From: Porites lobata
Lineage: Eukaryota > Cnidaria > Anthozoa > Scleractinia > Poritidae
NCBI GenBank assembly: GCA_942486035.1
Contig: CALNXK010000015.1
Span: 1,423,501 to 1,487,500 of the forward strand
Length of the DNA stretch: 64,000 bases
Direction of reading: 5' to 3'
Shown in pieces: positions 45,069 to 57,353 of this stretch (its first letter is position 1; each line of letters starts with the position of its first letter). Both the position numbers and the translations under genes were made by a program. The notes under the pieces are model-generated. The model ran no database searches. It saw only the letters and a program-made list of their open reading frames with translations, and was not told where the DNA came from.

Positions 45069-45662
45069 TTAATCTTGGAGTGTGTAATCATGTCCGTAAT
45101 CCTCATAACCACTCTGTTTTACAAAGCATTGAATTTATTTTACAAGGAGAAATTTCATGCTGATCACTCTTAGGGCTTAAAGAGTTATCCTTTAAGATCG
45201 TCCTCCAACCAATGGAATGTCTTCCGGCTCCCGGTCGGTTCAAAAGTTTAATAGTACTTACGGTCCACCGGATAATTCACTTTGTATCCGGTTGATACGT
45301 ATTAGGGAAACCAATTGTGTTATCCACTGGACAGAAGTTAAGATCAGTAGAGAATGATCTGTTAATTAACACCCGTAATAAAGAAAGCTTGTAAAAACTC
45401 TTGATGATCAAGTTAATAAAACAGTTACTACGTAGTTGATTCCAGATCAATAAAAAAAAAAACTTATCGCTCATCACAAAGTTGAGTACAAATTGTAATA
45501 CTTAATTAAATTCCATTTTACCGATACAAACACGACCCAAAAAAGAATGATTAAAGAGTAAGGAATTTCAAATTCAGAGTATTCGAATATTATATTTTGA
45601 CACTTTCCCTCTCCCCCCTTATTTTATAAGCTTTTTTAGATCTAGTCAATACCGGGGTGATT

Positions 45663-45960
45663 TCGTAATTCGTGCTTTTGAAATACCCCCTTTTTTATTG
45701 GCACAACAGAGTGTGTAACCGCGAGCGACCTCTGGACCCTCTTATAATCAGGCTACTCACATATGCAAAAGACAAGAAAAAAAAAGAGATATTTTTGTAT
45801 GAGCTTTGTAATTCGTACTTTTTAAATACCGCCCCCCCTTTTTTTCTATTGGCACAACAGAGTGTGTAACCGCGAGCGACCTCTGGACCCTCTTTAAATC
45901 AGGCTACTCAAATATGCATAAGACAAGAAAAAAAAAACGGATATTTTTTGTATGAGCTTG
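45663..45960. repeat. Two-copy tandem repeat of about 145 bp
   Basis: 'gtaattcgt...gcacaacagagtgtgtaacc...cgacctctggaccctct...gtatgagctt' occurs twice in a row with few differences, including A- and C-run length changes. Confidence 0.85.
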
Positions 45961-46504
45961 CAGAGAGGTTTTATTAGTACTTACAATTAAATCTCTTCCT
46001 GGCTTCGTTCAGTTAACTTGCGATACAGCGGTAAATTTATAATCAAGGAGTACAGTTAAGCGAGAAAATTCATGTTCTTTTATATCGAGGATCATCGGTA
46101 TGCTATTCAACGACCACTGCTTTGCATATAGGATCGTCTGGATTTTGGGGGTATTTCTTTGACCAGTAAATGTAATGCACCCAGACATTCATCTTAGTGA
46201 ACTTTGTTCGCTAAAAGTGAAATAAAAAAGTGAGGGTCACATGCACCTTAGAGCAAGGAACAAACAAACGAACAATAATAATAATTTAATAGTATTAATT
46301 ATAAATAACTATGATAATTATTAATTGTTATTTTCATTAACGCATAATGGGATAAATCATAAGAGCATGCGTAAAAGTCATCAAATAACGTTTCTGTTAG
46401 CATTTCCTTGTTTGAACAGCAAGTAAAATTACTTAACATATAATGAGGCACTCAAGAATGGGCGGTCAATTGCTGTTATAATAAGTAATAAGTAATAACA
46501 AGAG

Positions 46505-47333
46505 AGGATAAAGGGGACAGAGAAGGCATCCCCATACACACCCTATTCCACAGGTAATTCGTCTCGAGTTATTTTTAGAATCGGGATAAAGTTACCTCGC
46601 GCGCTGCGTGGATGTTTCGTGCAGGTTTCGCATGACTAAACGCCGTGCAAAACATGTCGGGCGAAAGGCAATGAAAGCGTAAAGAGATCGACAGCATTTC
46701 TGAATATTGAAGCGAAATGAGTCGGCGCTCACCTGGGATAAGGGAATCTCTGGACTCTCTGACAACCCGTGAAATCAGTTTAACTCGAAGTTGTCGTAAT
46801 CTCAGTGCTTTAATAAGATGAGAAATTTCGCCGGTCTATTGAAACCGCAAGCCAGTAGGACGCCAAGTGTTATTTTGGTTGAATAATAAAAGACTAATAA
46901 AAGAAGAAATATCAAACCAGAAATTGCTCTCTTCAAACTGTAAATTATAAATGACCCTGAGAAAATATTCACTTGTTAATTAAGGATTTCCCTGCTGTAC
47001 TGTTAGCTCTATACAAGAGAAGAAGGGCGATTATTTTTTAATTTCCGTTTCGCTAACACAGCTTTAGCAGAAATCTCTCTTTAGTCGTTTTCGCCGACAA
47101 AACAAATAGCAATATCGCTCTCCGCGTCTTCCGCCATTTTTTCTGCGTCATTTCTTCAAGGACACGTGGCTCTGAGCGTGGGTCATCCACGCGGAACACA
47201 TTCGCGTTGTGTGATTGGCTGTTGTCTAATCCCCCTTGGGATCTATAGTCTTAAAAATAACTCGAGACGAATTACCTATGGAATAGGGTGTGTATGGGGG
47301 ATGCCTTCTCTGTCCCTTTTATCCTCTCTTGGA
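46505..47333. mobile_element. MITE with about 78-bp inverted ends
   Basis: Left arm (caagagaggataaa...gtctcgagttatttttag) at 46505-46582 is complemented at about 47258-47333 with few mismatches. The right end abuts an (ATA)n microsatellite and the left lies in similar AT-rich sequence, so the target duplication cannot be read. No coding frame of interest. Confidence 0.75.
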
Positions 47334-47335
47334 AA

Positions 47336-47376
47336 TAATGATAATAATGATAATAATAATAATAATAATAATAAGA
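47336..47376. repeat. (AAT)n microsatellite
   Basis: An imperfect ATA/ATG trinucleotide run adjoining the MITE end. Confidence 0.9.
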
Positions 47377-47546
47377 AATTAAGACGAAGAATGTCAATGA
47401 TAAGATAATGATAACAAGTAGGGAAAAAAGTTGAAAAAATATTAAACTAGGAGTAGTCGGAGCTTAGAAGAGTGCGTTCGATATGTTAGTAAGGCGTACA
47501 GGTAGCAGTTGAGGAGGAAGGGTGGATGGTTATTGCGATAGATTAA

Positions 47547-47825
47547 GCCCGATTTCCATATGATCGCTACGATCATTGTGATTGCTGCGATCACTGAGAA
47601 AAAAAGTTCAGCGATCACATGGAAACCACTCTCCATCGATCGCTGTGACAACGATCGCTGAGATAGAACTTTTTATATCTCAGCGATTGTTTTCGCTGCG
47701 ATCGCTGCAGGAGAGTGGTTTCATATGAGCACTATGATCGCTGCGATCGCTGAAGGTTTTTTTCTTTTCTCAGCGATCACAGCGATCACAGCGATGGTAA
47801 GTAGCGATCATATGGAAACCAGGCT
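47547..47825. mobile_element. TTAA-flanked hairpin MITE rich in GCGATC
   Basis: Ends resemble ATTTCCATATGATCGCTAC in inverted orientation, with TTAA outside both (47543-47546 and 47826-47829). The interior folds further through many (A)GCGATC(G) motifs and a second inverted pair, gagagtggtttcatatg/catggaaaccactctc. Confidence 0.75.
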
Positions 47826-50147
47826 TTAATTTGATCATGGCATGTTTTAAACGTAAGGATTGCTTACAGCGAAACCTCTATTTATTTAAGGCTAGTGATA
47901 TCGTATGGTCCGTCTCAATAATTGCAGTAATTTGGTCGAATGTGTTGATTTCAGTGACTTGAGTGGAGCTACTGTGGGCTGTTTATAAGTTTTTCCGAAT
48001 AAATAACATAGACCTAATTGTAGGATACCTTACAAGCTGTGATATATATACTAATAGGCTACATTTATTGACAAGATTAATATTTAAAACTAACAAAATT
48101 TGAGAAACGTTCAGTTGTGGCCATGGGCCTGCTAGAACTCCAAGTGAGTGAAATTCGGCTGAAAATAGCTCAACCCAAAAATAAAGCACTTAAAAGGTGT
48201 CATGATCAGAGCGTGTGGCATTAAAGTTAGGACGGTTTTAATGAGACCAGCGAAATTGGTTATTATGTGACCTTCAGAGTAGAGGCTGGTGTGAACTGAC
48301 TTGTCACTTGAACAAACGAAGCTTGTTGCCAAAATTATTTATCAGTTTTGATATCGCAAATGCAAACACCTTTCCAGCAAAGAAATAAGTTCTCGAATGA
48401 TAAACTTACTCTCCTTCATTATCCTGAAATAGCCTTTTAGAGGTGTTTCTAAGCCCTAATTGAAACTTGACTGCTCTGAAAAGTTAAATGAAGTGTGTTG
48501 TCAAGAACCAACGTACATATTAAGTGTTCAAGTTTTTTTCAAGTATATACTAACGAAAAAAACTGAATACTAGGAAACGAATAAATTCTTATTCTTACAA
48601 GGAGAAGAGATTACAATAGAGCAAATTAAAGGACTCACTGATGTATTCACTAGATTGAAGTGAAAAAGTTGTAGAATTTTAGAATTAAGCAAAAATCAAG
48701 TACCCTATTAAACAGTTCATAAACTTACCACCCGCCATAGAACAATCGGTTATGATAATATAATCTCCTGTGAGAAGTTTTATTAAATTGTTATTACCCA
48801 TCTTATAGGAAAACTGAGGACAAAAATTAATAATAAAAAACAAACGACTCTGATGCCTTCACAGCTTTGGAAAATGTCTTTGGTGCAAGCTGAAAATTAG
48901 AACCTGAACCGGAAAAACACCTATGTCGCGCGTGAGGAAAAAGTCAGGTTTAGATTATACACATTGCAGTTGACAGGTCAATCATTGACGTTCGTTAGTC
49001 AAGTCACTCACTGTTATTTGTGTAGTTGCAACAAGTGATAATATTTTTTGGCCCTTGTTCCCCGCCATCTTTACCTATATCGCTACGTCAGTCTGGTATA
49101 TTTTATTATCATGAAAATCTTTATCATGCCAAATTTGTTGTCTTAATTCTTTTCTCCATGCATGAATAAAACATGAGTCAATGTTTGACTTTTATCAACT
49201 GCGGACCGTTATTGACTCGAACTTCCTGTAAAGAACATTATCAATCTGCACCCCATGAATATTTTGAAACTCTGCCAACGGCCAAGATAACACCACCACA
49301 AAAGAATATTGCTCTTACCTTTTCAAAAGCATTTAGCTCCTGAGTAGTCAAACAACCTTTCTCTGCAAGTAGAAAATCCTGACCGCAAAATCCCGATTCA
49401 TTTTTTCAAAGGATCGGCCTATTAACTGAGAAATTAAGCTGAACATGTAGATATGGCGAAAAGCCAGATCATCTCTTTTCTGCTGAGTAATTTTCAAAGA
49501 ATACAGGTGGGGCGTTTTCTCTAACGAATATTAATAAACTTCAATTAAGTGTTAAAACCTTGCCGACCGTCTTCTGTCGATTCGTAGCTCTTGGTCACGC
49601 ATTTTTTCGTCTTGAATGCCTGTTATGTTAAAATAGTACGCCTTGTTTCAGCCTCTTTGCAAATCTCTTTAAAATCAGTCTATTAATAATATTTTAAGAT
49701 GTTTCATTTTTTAAAACCCTGGTTTAACAAACATGCTGCATTTCTCGCGGAGTGATATTACCTGGACCTCCCATAGCGTCTTAAATTACACCGTAAAAGA
49801 TCGTCAGAAAACCGCGGTATCGCGCCTAGAAACTATAGGAGGATTGCAGAGAACGGTTGAAAGGCTTTTCAGTATACAAATTGTCTAACTGTTGCAACAC
49901 GACATGTTTGATTTAATCTTCAAACTGAATTCGAGCTTCGGGACAACACTATGTAGATTACAGTATGCAGCTGTTTAATTTTTAACTTGTGTCTACAGCA
50001 GGTGGATTTAGAAGCATTATTAAGAATCCTCCATGTAGGCGTTTTTATTATCTATTGGAGTTTCAACTTCCGTTCACCAGTTCTGGCTGCTAAAGTGTTG
50101 ATGTGCGCTGACGGGTTCAGATAGCGATGAGTTGAGATACAAAAAAT

Positions 50148-50223
50148 ATGGACTCCTTTCTTCGTGGTCAAAACGTTACCATTTTGTTCTTGTCAATAAA
50201 ACTTTACTTAGCTTACGTGGAAG
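50148..50223 (+). CDS. Copy 2 exon 1: signal peptide
   Basis: MDSFLRGQNVTILFLSIKLY followed by LAYVEG, donor GTAAGT. Closer in sequence to copy 3 than to copy 1. Confidence 0.8.
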
Positions 50224-52196
50224 GTAAGTGCTGCGATTTTAGTTCTTTTAAGTTAAACGCTTCCATTTAAATATCTTTGGATTACTTTATATCATGTCTT
50301 GGTTAAATAAACAAATTCTAGTTTTCATAATAGGGAAGGAGCATGGTTTTCATTTTCATCCACTGCTCGTGTCTTTGGCTAATTTCTTTTGAGTCTGCCC
50401 CTTTTTGAACCATTTTCAACTACACAATAATATATAGATATAAATAGATTTTAAATTTATACGCACCTATTTTCAGCTTAAATATTTTCTGGTAGATTCC
50501 TTCTTTAACTTAGCTGTTAATTTATTCTTTAAGAAATGTTGCAATTTCTGCACAATTGGGTTTCCACTCTCTTTTTTCACATGAAACGCTTACCTTCTGC
50601 ATGAATGCTTTTTGAATTTCTGAAATAAAAATGAAAATAATAATGATAATAATTACCCAGAGGGGTAATAGGTACGTCACAAGCATATTGATATTTCAGG
50701 TCATGATCGCTTCTGTGATGCTGAAGTCATTACTTAGTGCTTCTTAAAATTTGTTTAATGCACAAAATACTCCTATATATAGTGGTTATGAAGATATCAA
50801 ACAAGTAGAGAGGAGAAGTGTGACGTTATGTTACCATGGTAGCAAAATATTTGGATCACAACAATAGGGACCTTAAGTAACGACAACGCCGACGGCAACG
50901 AGAACGGCAAAAAAAGCAATAAGTTTAGATAACAAAACAACAACTTTGCACCTGCATCACGCTTTTTTGTAAATTTCTTAGCCGTCGTAGCATGACTATA
51001 ACAAAACGACGTGAAACTTCCTAATTTCACGCGTCCGCTTTATAAACTAGGTGAACACAACACGATTTCGTTTTCTAACTTAAATACGGTCCTTTCGGAT
51101 TTAACCCCAGAAAATTTAGCCGACATTTGACAAATTAATTGAAACTGAACGAGATCGATGAAGTCTGAAGCAGTTTTATGTGACGTTTTCCGGTTTATTG
51201 TCATCCAGAAATTTTGCTACCATGGCAACGTGACGTAACGACTTCTCTTCTCTATTACAGCAGGGATCACTTGTCTAATAACTTTCTCAGTCATTTTTCC
51301 ATGCATAGGTTTAAAACTTAAAAACTCCCATCACTTTCAAGTTTCAATGTCCATTCTTGCCATCCGTTGCAAGAGACGACAAGAAAAAGTTTGCCTAAAA
51401 CTAAATACACGTTTCATAGCAGATTTTAAAAGGGTAGCAGATAGCGTGAAGTAAACCCTGTATTTGATTAGTATTGAATGATGAATGATGACTGATAATC
51501 TATATTGAGGATGCCAACTTCACTTAACTAGTGATTTATAGGAGCGGGTCCTCTTAGACTAAAATAATTAAAGAAAAAAAACAATTTACATGATATTGAA
51601 AGTTTAAAAAATTGTGAAAGGTTTTAAAAAAAGTTACATGATAAAAGTTTAAAACATGAGATGAACATCAATAAAGACTAAGAACCTAAAATCACTTAAA
51701 TTTTAAACATATATTTAATAACATACAAGTATGTAAGCTAGTTTTCAATTAAAAACCAAGCGCTTCCAAATAAGTACCTTTCAAAACCTGTTCGGCTCTG
51801 GATCAGATACAACGCTGCTGAAAAAATTCCACCCATCAATTTCTCGTCACATAAAAGTTGTCATCTATTCAGCAGAGCAACATGAGCCTTAAGCTAAACT
51901 CTCTCCTCCCTCCACGGCCTAGCGCTTGTATTTTCATGCATTTCTCCGCTGTTTGATGTCATTTCTAGTGCCAAAGTAAACCAGTTTCAACATAAACTGA
52001 CTCTCTCGTGTCAGTGTGCAACAACACAAACGTACAGTAAATGTTTCCTGATTAACTACCCCTTTTACCCCCGATTTACAACCCTATAAAAATAAGGATA
52101 CCAATGCAACATATATTTGTCCACGTACAGCAAATTTGATCTATTTTTTTGTGCAGTGTTTTGTTCATGTGAGAGGACGGATGTTGACTGTTTCAG

Positions 52197-52444
52197 GTGA
52201 ATGTCGAGAACTGTCGTTTCCAGATTCCTTCTCCTTTACAGCTAAACGTTTGCAGAACCACGCAATAAGAACTCAGCAGGTCCCAGATGTAGATAGCTGC
52301 GAGCTTCTTTGTTTCTTGGAATCTAACTGCGTCAGTGTTAATTTCAAAAAGAAAACAAGGAGCTGTGAGTTGAACAATGCAACTCATCGAGGGTATGGTT
52401 ATCACCTGGAAGACGATGCCGACTACGTATACCATGGAGCAGAA
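52197..52444 (+). CDS. Copy 2 exon 2: PAN/apple domain
   Basis: 248 bp with the same boundaries as copy 1. It diverges most around DVDSCELLCFLESNCVSVNF; all five cysteines are kept. Donor GTAAGA. Confidence 0.85.
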
Positions 52445-52905
52445 GTAAGAGTACATCATGACATTTACATTTAGATTTAGATTTAGCCAAGCCAAAAGCG
52501 AAGCTCTCTTGGAAACTTTGAAGAAATGTCTTTCCGAAGTAAAGTTTTCTAAGCCTGCGATCAGTTGAATACCGTAACTAGGCAGCGGAAAAATTAAATA
52601 AAACACGTCACCTCAATGAATTTTTCACCTGAGCCCGCGATACAGTCATGTGACACTGGTCAACAGATACCCTATTGTGACAGCTGTCAATAGATCATAA
52701 CATGGATGCGAGCATTTCACATCCGCTAACATGAACAAGCGGAAGTACGAACGGACGATTTTGTCGGAACCAAATTTCTTGGACGCACAGGTTGCATGTC
52801 TACCATTTACAAAAAGTTTCTAGGAAATCCGGTTGGATAAAGTAAATGGAACAAAACGTTTTGGGTAGTTCCTGCGGATACCCACACTTTCTTTCCTGTA
52901 TTCAG

Positions 52906-53052
52906 ATCGGATGCAGAAATAGACAACAGCATGTCTACTCGGCAGATTTAGTCAACACAACGGCAAATGTGAACATGATAGAGCCCGGAAAGCTGAAAGC
53001 GAATTGCAGAGCTTTAATTAGCCTCTCTGCCATGGGTCATTTGGGTTTTTAG
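52906..53052 (+). other. Possible optional exon, copy 2 (no donor)
   Basis: The acceptor ttctttcctgtattcag and the frame IGCRNRQQHVYSADLVNTTA are kept, but the weak GTG donor of copy 1 reads CTG. The frame runs on to TAG at 53050-53052. If included it would end the protein early. Confidence 0.25.
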
Positions 53053-53234
53053 ATCTGCGCGAGCCTATGTCGCTGTCGTCACATTGTCTAATTTGCCATA
53101 TCTGCCGACTGTCATTTGTTTGTGGAGGAAATTTTCGCATGTCTTACCCAGACAAGTTTCGCTTTGATTACTTAGATTTGCTACATCATTTAATACCTTT
53201 TCATCTCATTCACCGTTCATTTGTTTCTTGAAAG

Positions 53235-53349
53235 AGTGCTTGTGACGTCAATCCATGCCATAACGAGTCTACCTGCCAGTCGGGATTTACAGACCAACGG
53301 TATCGTTGCGTATGTGCGCCAGGTTTTACCGGCGAAGATTGTGGACAGG
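53235..53349 (+). CDS. Copy 2 exon 3: EGF domain
   Basis: SACDVNPCHNESTCQSGF, then YRCVCAPGFTGEDCGQ; six cysteines, same phases as copy 1. Confidence 0.9.
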
Positions 53350-53623
53350 GTAAGAAAAAATGAATTGAAAACGATTTTGTTTTTCTACCATTCCTGCTCA
53401 CACCATTACCTGTAGGATGCCGCGGATTAAGAATTATTTTAAGGGCCAGCTTTGATTTCATTTGTTTTTGTTGGGCAAAAGAAGTAAAATAACGCTAGGG
53501 AGTACTCTGTATGAACCCTTGCTCACAACTTTGTGAGGTCGTCAGGACGAACGAAAGCGTACCTGGGGACAATTAAGGGGGCAGAACAGACTCGTACCGA
53601 GACGCTATATATGTGTTTTGGGG

Positions 53624-53748
53624 TGAGAGAAGATTGGGGGTCAGGTTGAGGCGCGTGCGGGGTGTCATGGGAAGGGGCGAAGGAAAAATAGCGTCCCTTC
53701 CCATGAGACCTCACGCGCGCCTCAACCTAACCCCCAATCTTCTCTCAC
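53624..53748. repeat. Inverted repeat in copy 2 intron
   Basis: tgagagaagattgggggtca...cgcg...catggga is complemented by tcccatga...cgcgcc...cccaatcttctctca. Copy 1 keeps only the left arm and carries TTAGGG units beside it. Confidence 0.7.
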
Positions 53749-54060
53749 CTTTTCCCCTCACCTCACACACAGATTGTAGCTACACACGCAATTTTTTGTT
53801 ACAAGAGTACAACTGACAAAGTACTTTTTCATGACTTAACAAATGAAACAATGATTATTTGTTCTTGGTTCAGAAATATTCTGATTCACAGACTGACATG
53901 ACTATGAATTAGGCGTTGTTTCGAGACAATTCAGTGGGATCGCTGGGCTGTTGTTTGCTTGCTAGCTTTAAGCGAGCACCTTCTTTCAAATTTAATAGTC
54001 CCGTGTCGTTTATTATTATACAGAGTTTTTTCCTTATCTCAAATATTTCAATTTGCCCAG

Positions 54061-54183
54061 ATATTGACGAATGCAGTGTCTTTTCTTCCATCTGTGATAT
54101 AAATGCCATCTGTCGGAATAGTGAAGGATCTTACCTATGTTCATGTAAGGAGGGGTTTGCTGGTAATGGCAAGCTTTGCAAAG
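54061..54183 (+). CDS. Copy 2 exon 4: calcium-binding-type EGF, absent from copy 1
   Basis: After TTTGCCCAG the split codon reads D, giving DIDECSVFSSICDINAICRN, then YLCSCKEGFAGNGKLCKG, with six cysteines. The D-I-D-E-C start and the N and Y spacing fit a calcium-binding EGF. Phase 1 to 1, so it can be added or lost without disturbing frame. No counterpart is recognisable in copy 1 between 39125 and 40139. Confidence 0.85.
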
Positions 54184-54439
54184 GTAAAGCGAATAACCTA
54201 TAACCTACTAAAAGTATAATAACCTATTTAACAAAAGTGTAGTTGTATTATAAACAATTCTTAACTATACGTGCGTCTATTGAGGAATAACTAGACCGAT
54301 TTAATCATACATATTAGACCAAGAATTGAGAGGACAAATATGGAGAGGGAAAAATCAATGTAGGGATATGGTAGATGGGTTGAAAGGATTTGCAAAACAT
54401 TTAAAAAGAAAACAAAACTAACTACCTGCAAATATTTCA

Positions 54440-54805
54440 AACACGTCTGAAAGTGTTTTGTCTGACATCAAGACGCTCATTGACAGATTCTCTATAGAAG
54501 ACGAGTGGCAGTGTTTCGTCTGATATTCAATCACCGAAATTTAAAAAACACGCAGGAGAGGAAGTGTTAAATCTGACATCCCAGCAGTGACTGCGTGTGT
54601 TCATAAACGAATGACAGAATCTCGTGTGATATCCAGACTCTCAGAGGTGATATATCAAACAGATGAAGGAGCGTTTCGTCTGATATCAGGACATGAAAAG
54701 TGAGACGCGAATCACCAGTGGGAGTGTTTCATCCAATATCCGGCCACCAGTGGAAATATACAAAACACGGATGGGAGAGTTTCAACTGATATCGAGACAC
54801 AATTG
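54440..54805. repeat. Diverged tandem repeat with TGTTTCGTCTGATATC core
   Basis: The core (a)gtgtttcgtctgatatc recurs roughly six times at about 55-75-bp spacing with much decay. The copy-1 equivalent region holds the GTGTTTCATC hairpin element instead. Confidence 0.65.
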
Positions 54806-55164
54806 AAGTTTTTAAAAAGAGTCGCGACCCATTTTCCCCGTCGATTTTGATGTTTCTGAATATTGGTTGAAACGGGTCATTTTAGCAGGCGCGGTTTTAT
54901 ATAGTTCCTCAAATAATCAGCTCTATTCAAGTTTTAAAGAAATTCATTCTTCGAAATTCGAAAAATGCTATGACGATCAATATTCCATTCTTCCATTCCT
55001 CCATGTGTTGTTAACGAGTTTCAGAGACGCCACCTAGAATTTATAAAATTACTATTAATCGTGTGTTTGATTTTGCTGCATTTAAAGAATACAAGCAGGC
55101 ATACATTTCGTCATATTTTTTAAATGCAATAAGATGAACATAATCTGTTGCTCATTTCCCCCAG

Positions 55165-55452
55165 CTTACGAAACCGTTGGATGTTATAAGGACACCGCAA
55201 ATCGAACAATCTCAAGTCTAGAAGGACAGGACCCAATTTTAGATGGACCATTCACGGAACGAAAAAACGCCATTTCCAAATGCGCGTTGGTTGCCATCAA
55301 AGCGGGTTTCATTATTTTTGCAATTCAAGATGGTGGTCAGTGTTTCTCTAGTGCCACTGCACCGCAAACGTTTGACAAATATGGAGAATCAAATGATTGT
55401 CAGTCTGATGGGGAAGGAGGAGGGATGGCCAATCACGTTTATTACATCAAAG
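55165..55452 (+). CDS. Copy 2 exon 5: GCYKDT module A
   Basis: Nearly identical to copy 1 exon 4 (AYETVGCYKDTANRTISSLE). Acceptor TCCCCCAG, donor GTACAA, phase 1 to 1. Confidence 0.9.
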
Positions 55453-55810
55453 GTACAATAGAAAAACTGAGAAAAAAATACCGCTCAGGGGAGGAGCATT
55501 ACCATATATGGGCTATATAGGTTTATTGTTCATCCAAAATATTTCGCCGTCTCTGATTGGCTCCAATCTTCAGGCTATTTTTGATAAGCAACTGGCGCTT
55601 ACCATATTTGGAAGATGCGAGTAATGTATCAGTGAGGCGACGGTATGTTTAGGTTGTTCGATGCTATATTTGTCTGAAATCGAGGCTGCTTAAGTGACAG
55701 TAAACTAATTACGCGGGATGACGTAGTCAGCCAGCGTCATAAATTCGGTTGCGCATTCCTTTCGTATTTTTTGGTTATTAATTAGTACCAACGCAAATTC
55801 CATTTTTGAG

Positions 55811-56100
55811 GATATGATAGCGTTGGATGCTACAGAGATACCAGCGATCGAGCAATTCCACCCCTGGAGTTGATGGATCCTATTTTGGACAGACAGTACA
55901 AAGTTCGATAAAATGCTATTGCCAAGTGTGCAGTAGCTGCAATAAGAGCAGGTTACGGTATATTTGGTGTTCAGGATGGCGGATGGTGTGCATCCAGTGC
56001 TTCAGCTTCACAAACATTTGACAAATATGGGCAATCTAACGACTGTGGAGCTGACGGCGAAGGTGGACCTTGGGCCAATCATGTTTATACTGTAATATAG
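55811..56100 (+). pseudogene. Copy 2 module B exon with nonsense codon and GAG acceptor
   Basis: The same 290-bp length as copy 1 exon 5 and still ends at a matching TAG, but TAA at 55909-55911 interrupts it after 32 codons. The acceptor is TTTTTGAG. Confidence 0.85.
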
Positions 56101-57353
56101 GACACCTCTATGGGTACCTGTGTACGTCGCGTTCGTCGCGAAACCCTAAGATCAAAATTTTAATTCTCATTTGTTACCCCTATTCATTTCCTACAGAAGT
56201 AGTAGCGAGAAGTAGATAAAATATCAAATAAATTAATCTTGGAGTGTGTAATCATGTCCGTAATCCTCATAACCACTCTGTTTTACAAAGCATTGAATTT
56301 ATTTTACAAGGAAAAATTTCATGCTGATCACTCTTAGGGCTTAAAGGGTTATCCTTTAAGATCGTCCTCCAACCAATGGAATGTCTTCCGGCTCCCGGTC
56401 GGTTCAAAAGTTTAATAGTACGTACGGTCCACCGGATAATTCAGTTTATATCAGGTTGATACGTATTGGGAAATCCAATTGTGTTATCCACTGGACAGAG
56501 ATTAAGATCAGTAGAGAATGATCTGTTAATTATATTAACACCCGTAATATAAATCAACTTACTCTCCTGGATTATCCTGAAATAGCCTTTTAGAGGTGTT
56601 TCTAAGCCCAATTGCATGATGACGTCATTTTACTACAACTACCAGAATCCCTCAGTTTGCTGTTTTCTTGAGCAAATTAAGGCTTTTGTTCTTTAAACTT
56701 CAGCGGAATTGACCAATTTAAACAAGAAAGTAAAGACGAAATGAATTTTGGTAGTTTAAGTCAAACATCGTCATCGTGAAAATGACCTATTGAAACTTGA
56801 TTGCAAAAATTTTATGAACTGTGTTGTCAAGAACCAACGTACATAAGTGTTTTTTTTTTTGTAAATACTAAAGAAAAAAACTGAATACTAGGAAACGAAT
56901 AAATTTTTCTGCTTACAAGGAGAAGAGATTACAATAGAGCAAAAGGACTGACTGATGTATTCACTAGATTAAAATGAACAAGTTGTAGAAATTTAGAATT
57001 AAGCAAAAATCAAGTACCCTATTTAACAGAATTCATAAACTTGCCACTCGCCATAGGACAATCAGTTATGATAATATAATCTCCTATGAGAAGTTTTATT
57101 AAATTGATATTACCCAGAAACGACTCTGATGCCTTCAGAACCTTGGAAAATTTCTTTGGTGAAACTGAAAATTAGAACCTGAACTGGAAAAACAACTTTC
57201 TCCCGCGTAAGAAAAAATATTAGTCAGATTAGTTGACAGGTCAATAACTTTCGTTACTCAAGTCACAGACTGTTATTTGTGTAGTTGCAACAAGTGATAA
57301 TACTGTTGCCCTTCTTTTCCCATCTTTAACTATATCGCTACGTTAGTCTGGTA

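Larger units (their letters stand above)
31577..45480 (+). repeat. Tandem locus, duplicated block 1
   Basis: Sequence from 'aactgtgttgtcaagaacca' through the copy-1 gene and its 3' flank is repeated in blocks 2 and 3. Compared with block 2 it has extra insertions: the 'ATAAGCCCC' MITE, a Tigger-like element, and about 3.85 kb between the last two exons. It lacks the second EGF exon. Confidence 0.85.
50148..56100 (+). pseudogene. Secreted PAN-EGF-cbEGF-GCYKDT protein, copy 2; last exon broken
   Basis: Exons 50148-50223, 52197-52444, 53235-53349, 54061-54183 and 55165-55452 are intact and in frame; 55811-56100 is the degraded last exon. Order: signal peptide, PAN, EGF, a second calcium-binding-type EGF (DIDECS start) that copy 1 lacks, and module A. 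In module B the arginine codon is followed by TAA at 55909-55911 where copy 1 has AAA, and the acceptor before it is GAG instead of CAG. If spliced as in copy 1 the product would be 316 aa, ending inside module B. The gene may still make a secreted protein with only module A, so 'pseudogene' applies firmly only to the last exon. Same function caveats as copy 1. Confidence 0.75.
48395..56555 (+). repeat. Tandem locus, duplicated block 2
   Basis: It begins at 'acttactctcc...attatcctgaaatagcc' and ends at 'acacccgtaatataaatc', where block 3 starts with the same sequence, giving a repeat length of about 8.17 kb. It holds the copy-2 gene. It lacks the ATAAGCCCC MITE, the CGCAATTTGTAATAA tracts and about 1 kb after the PAN exon. 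Confidence 0.85.
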
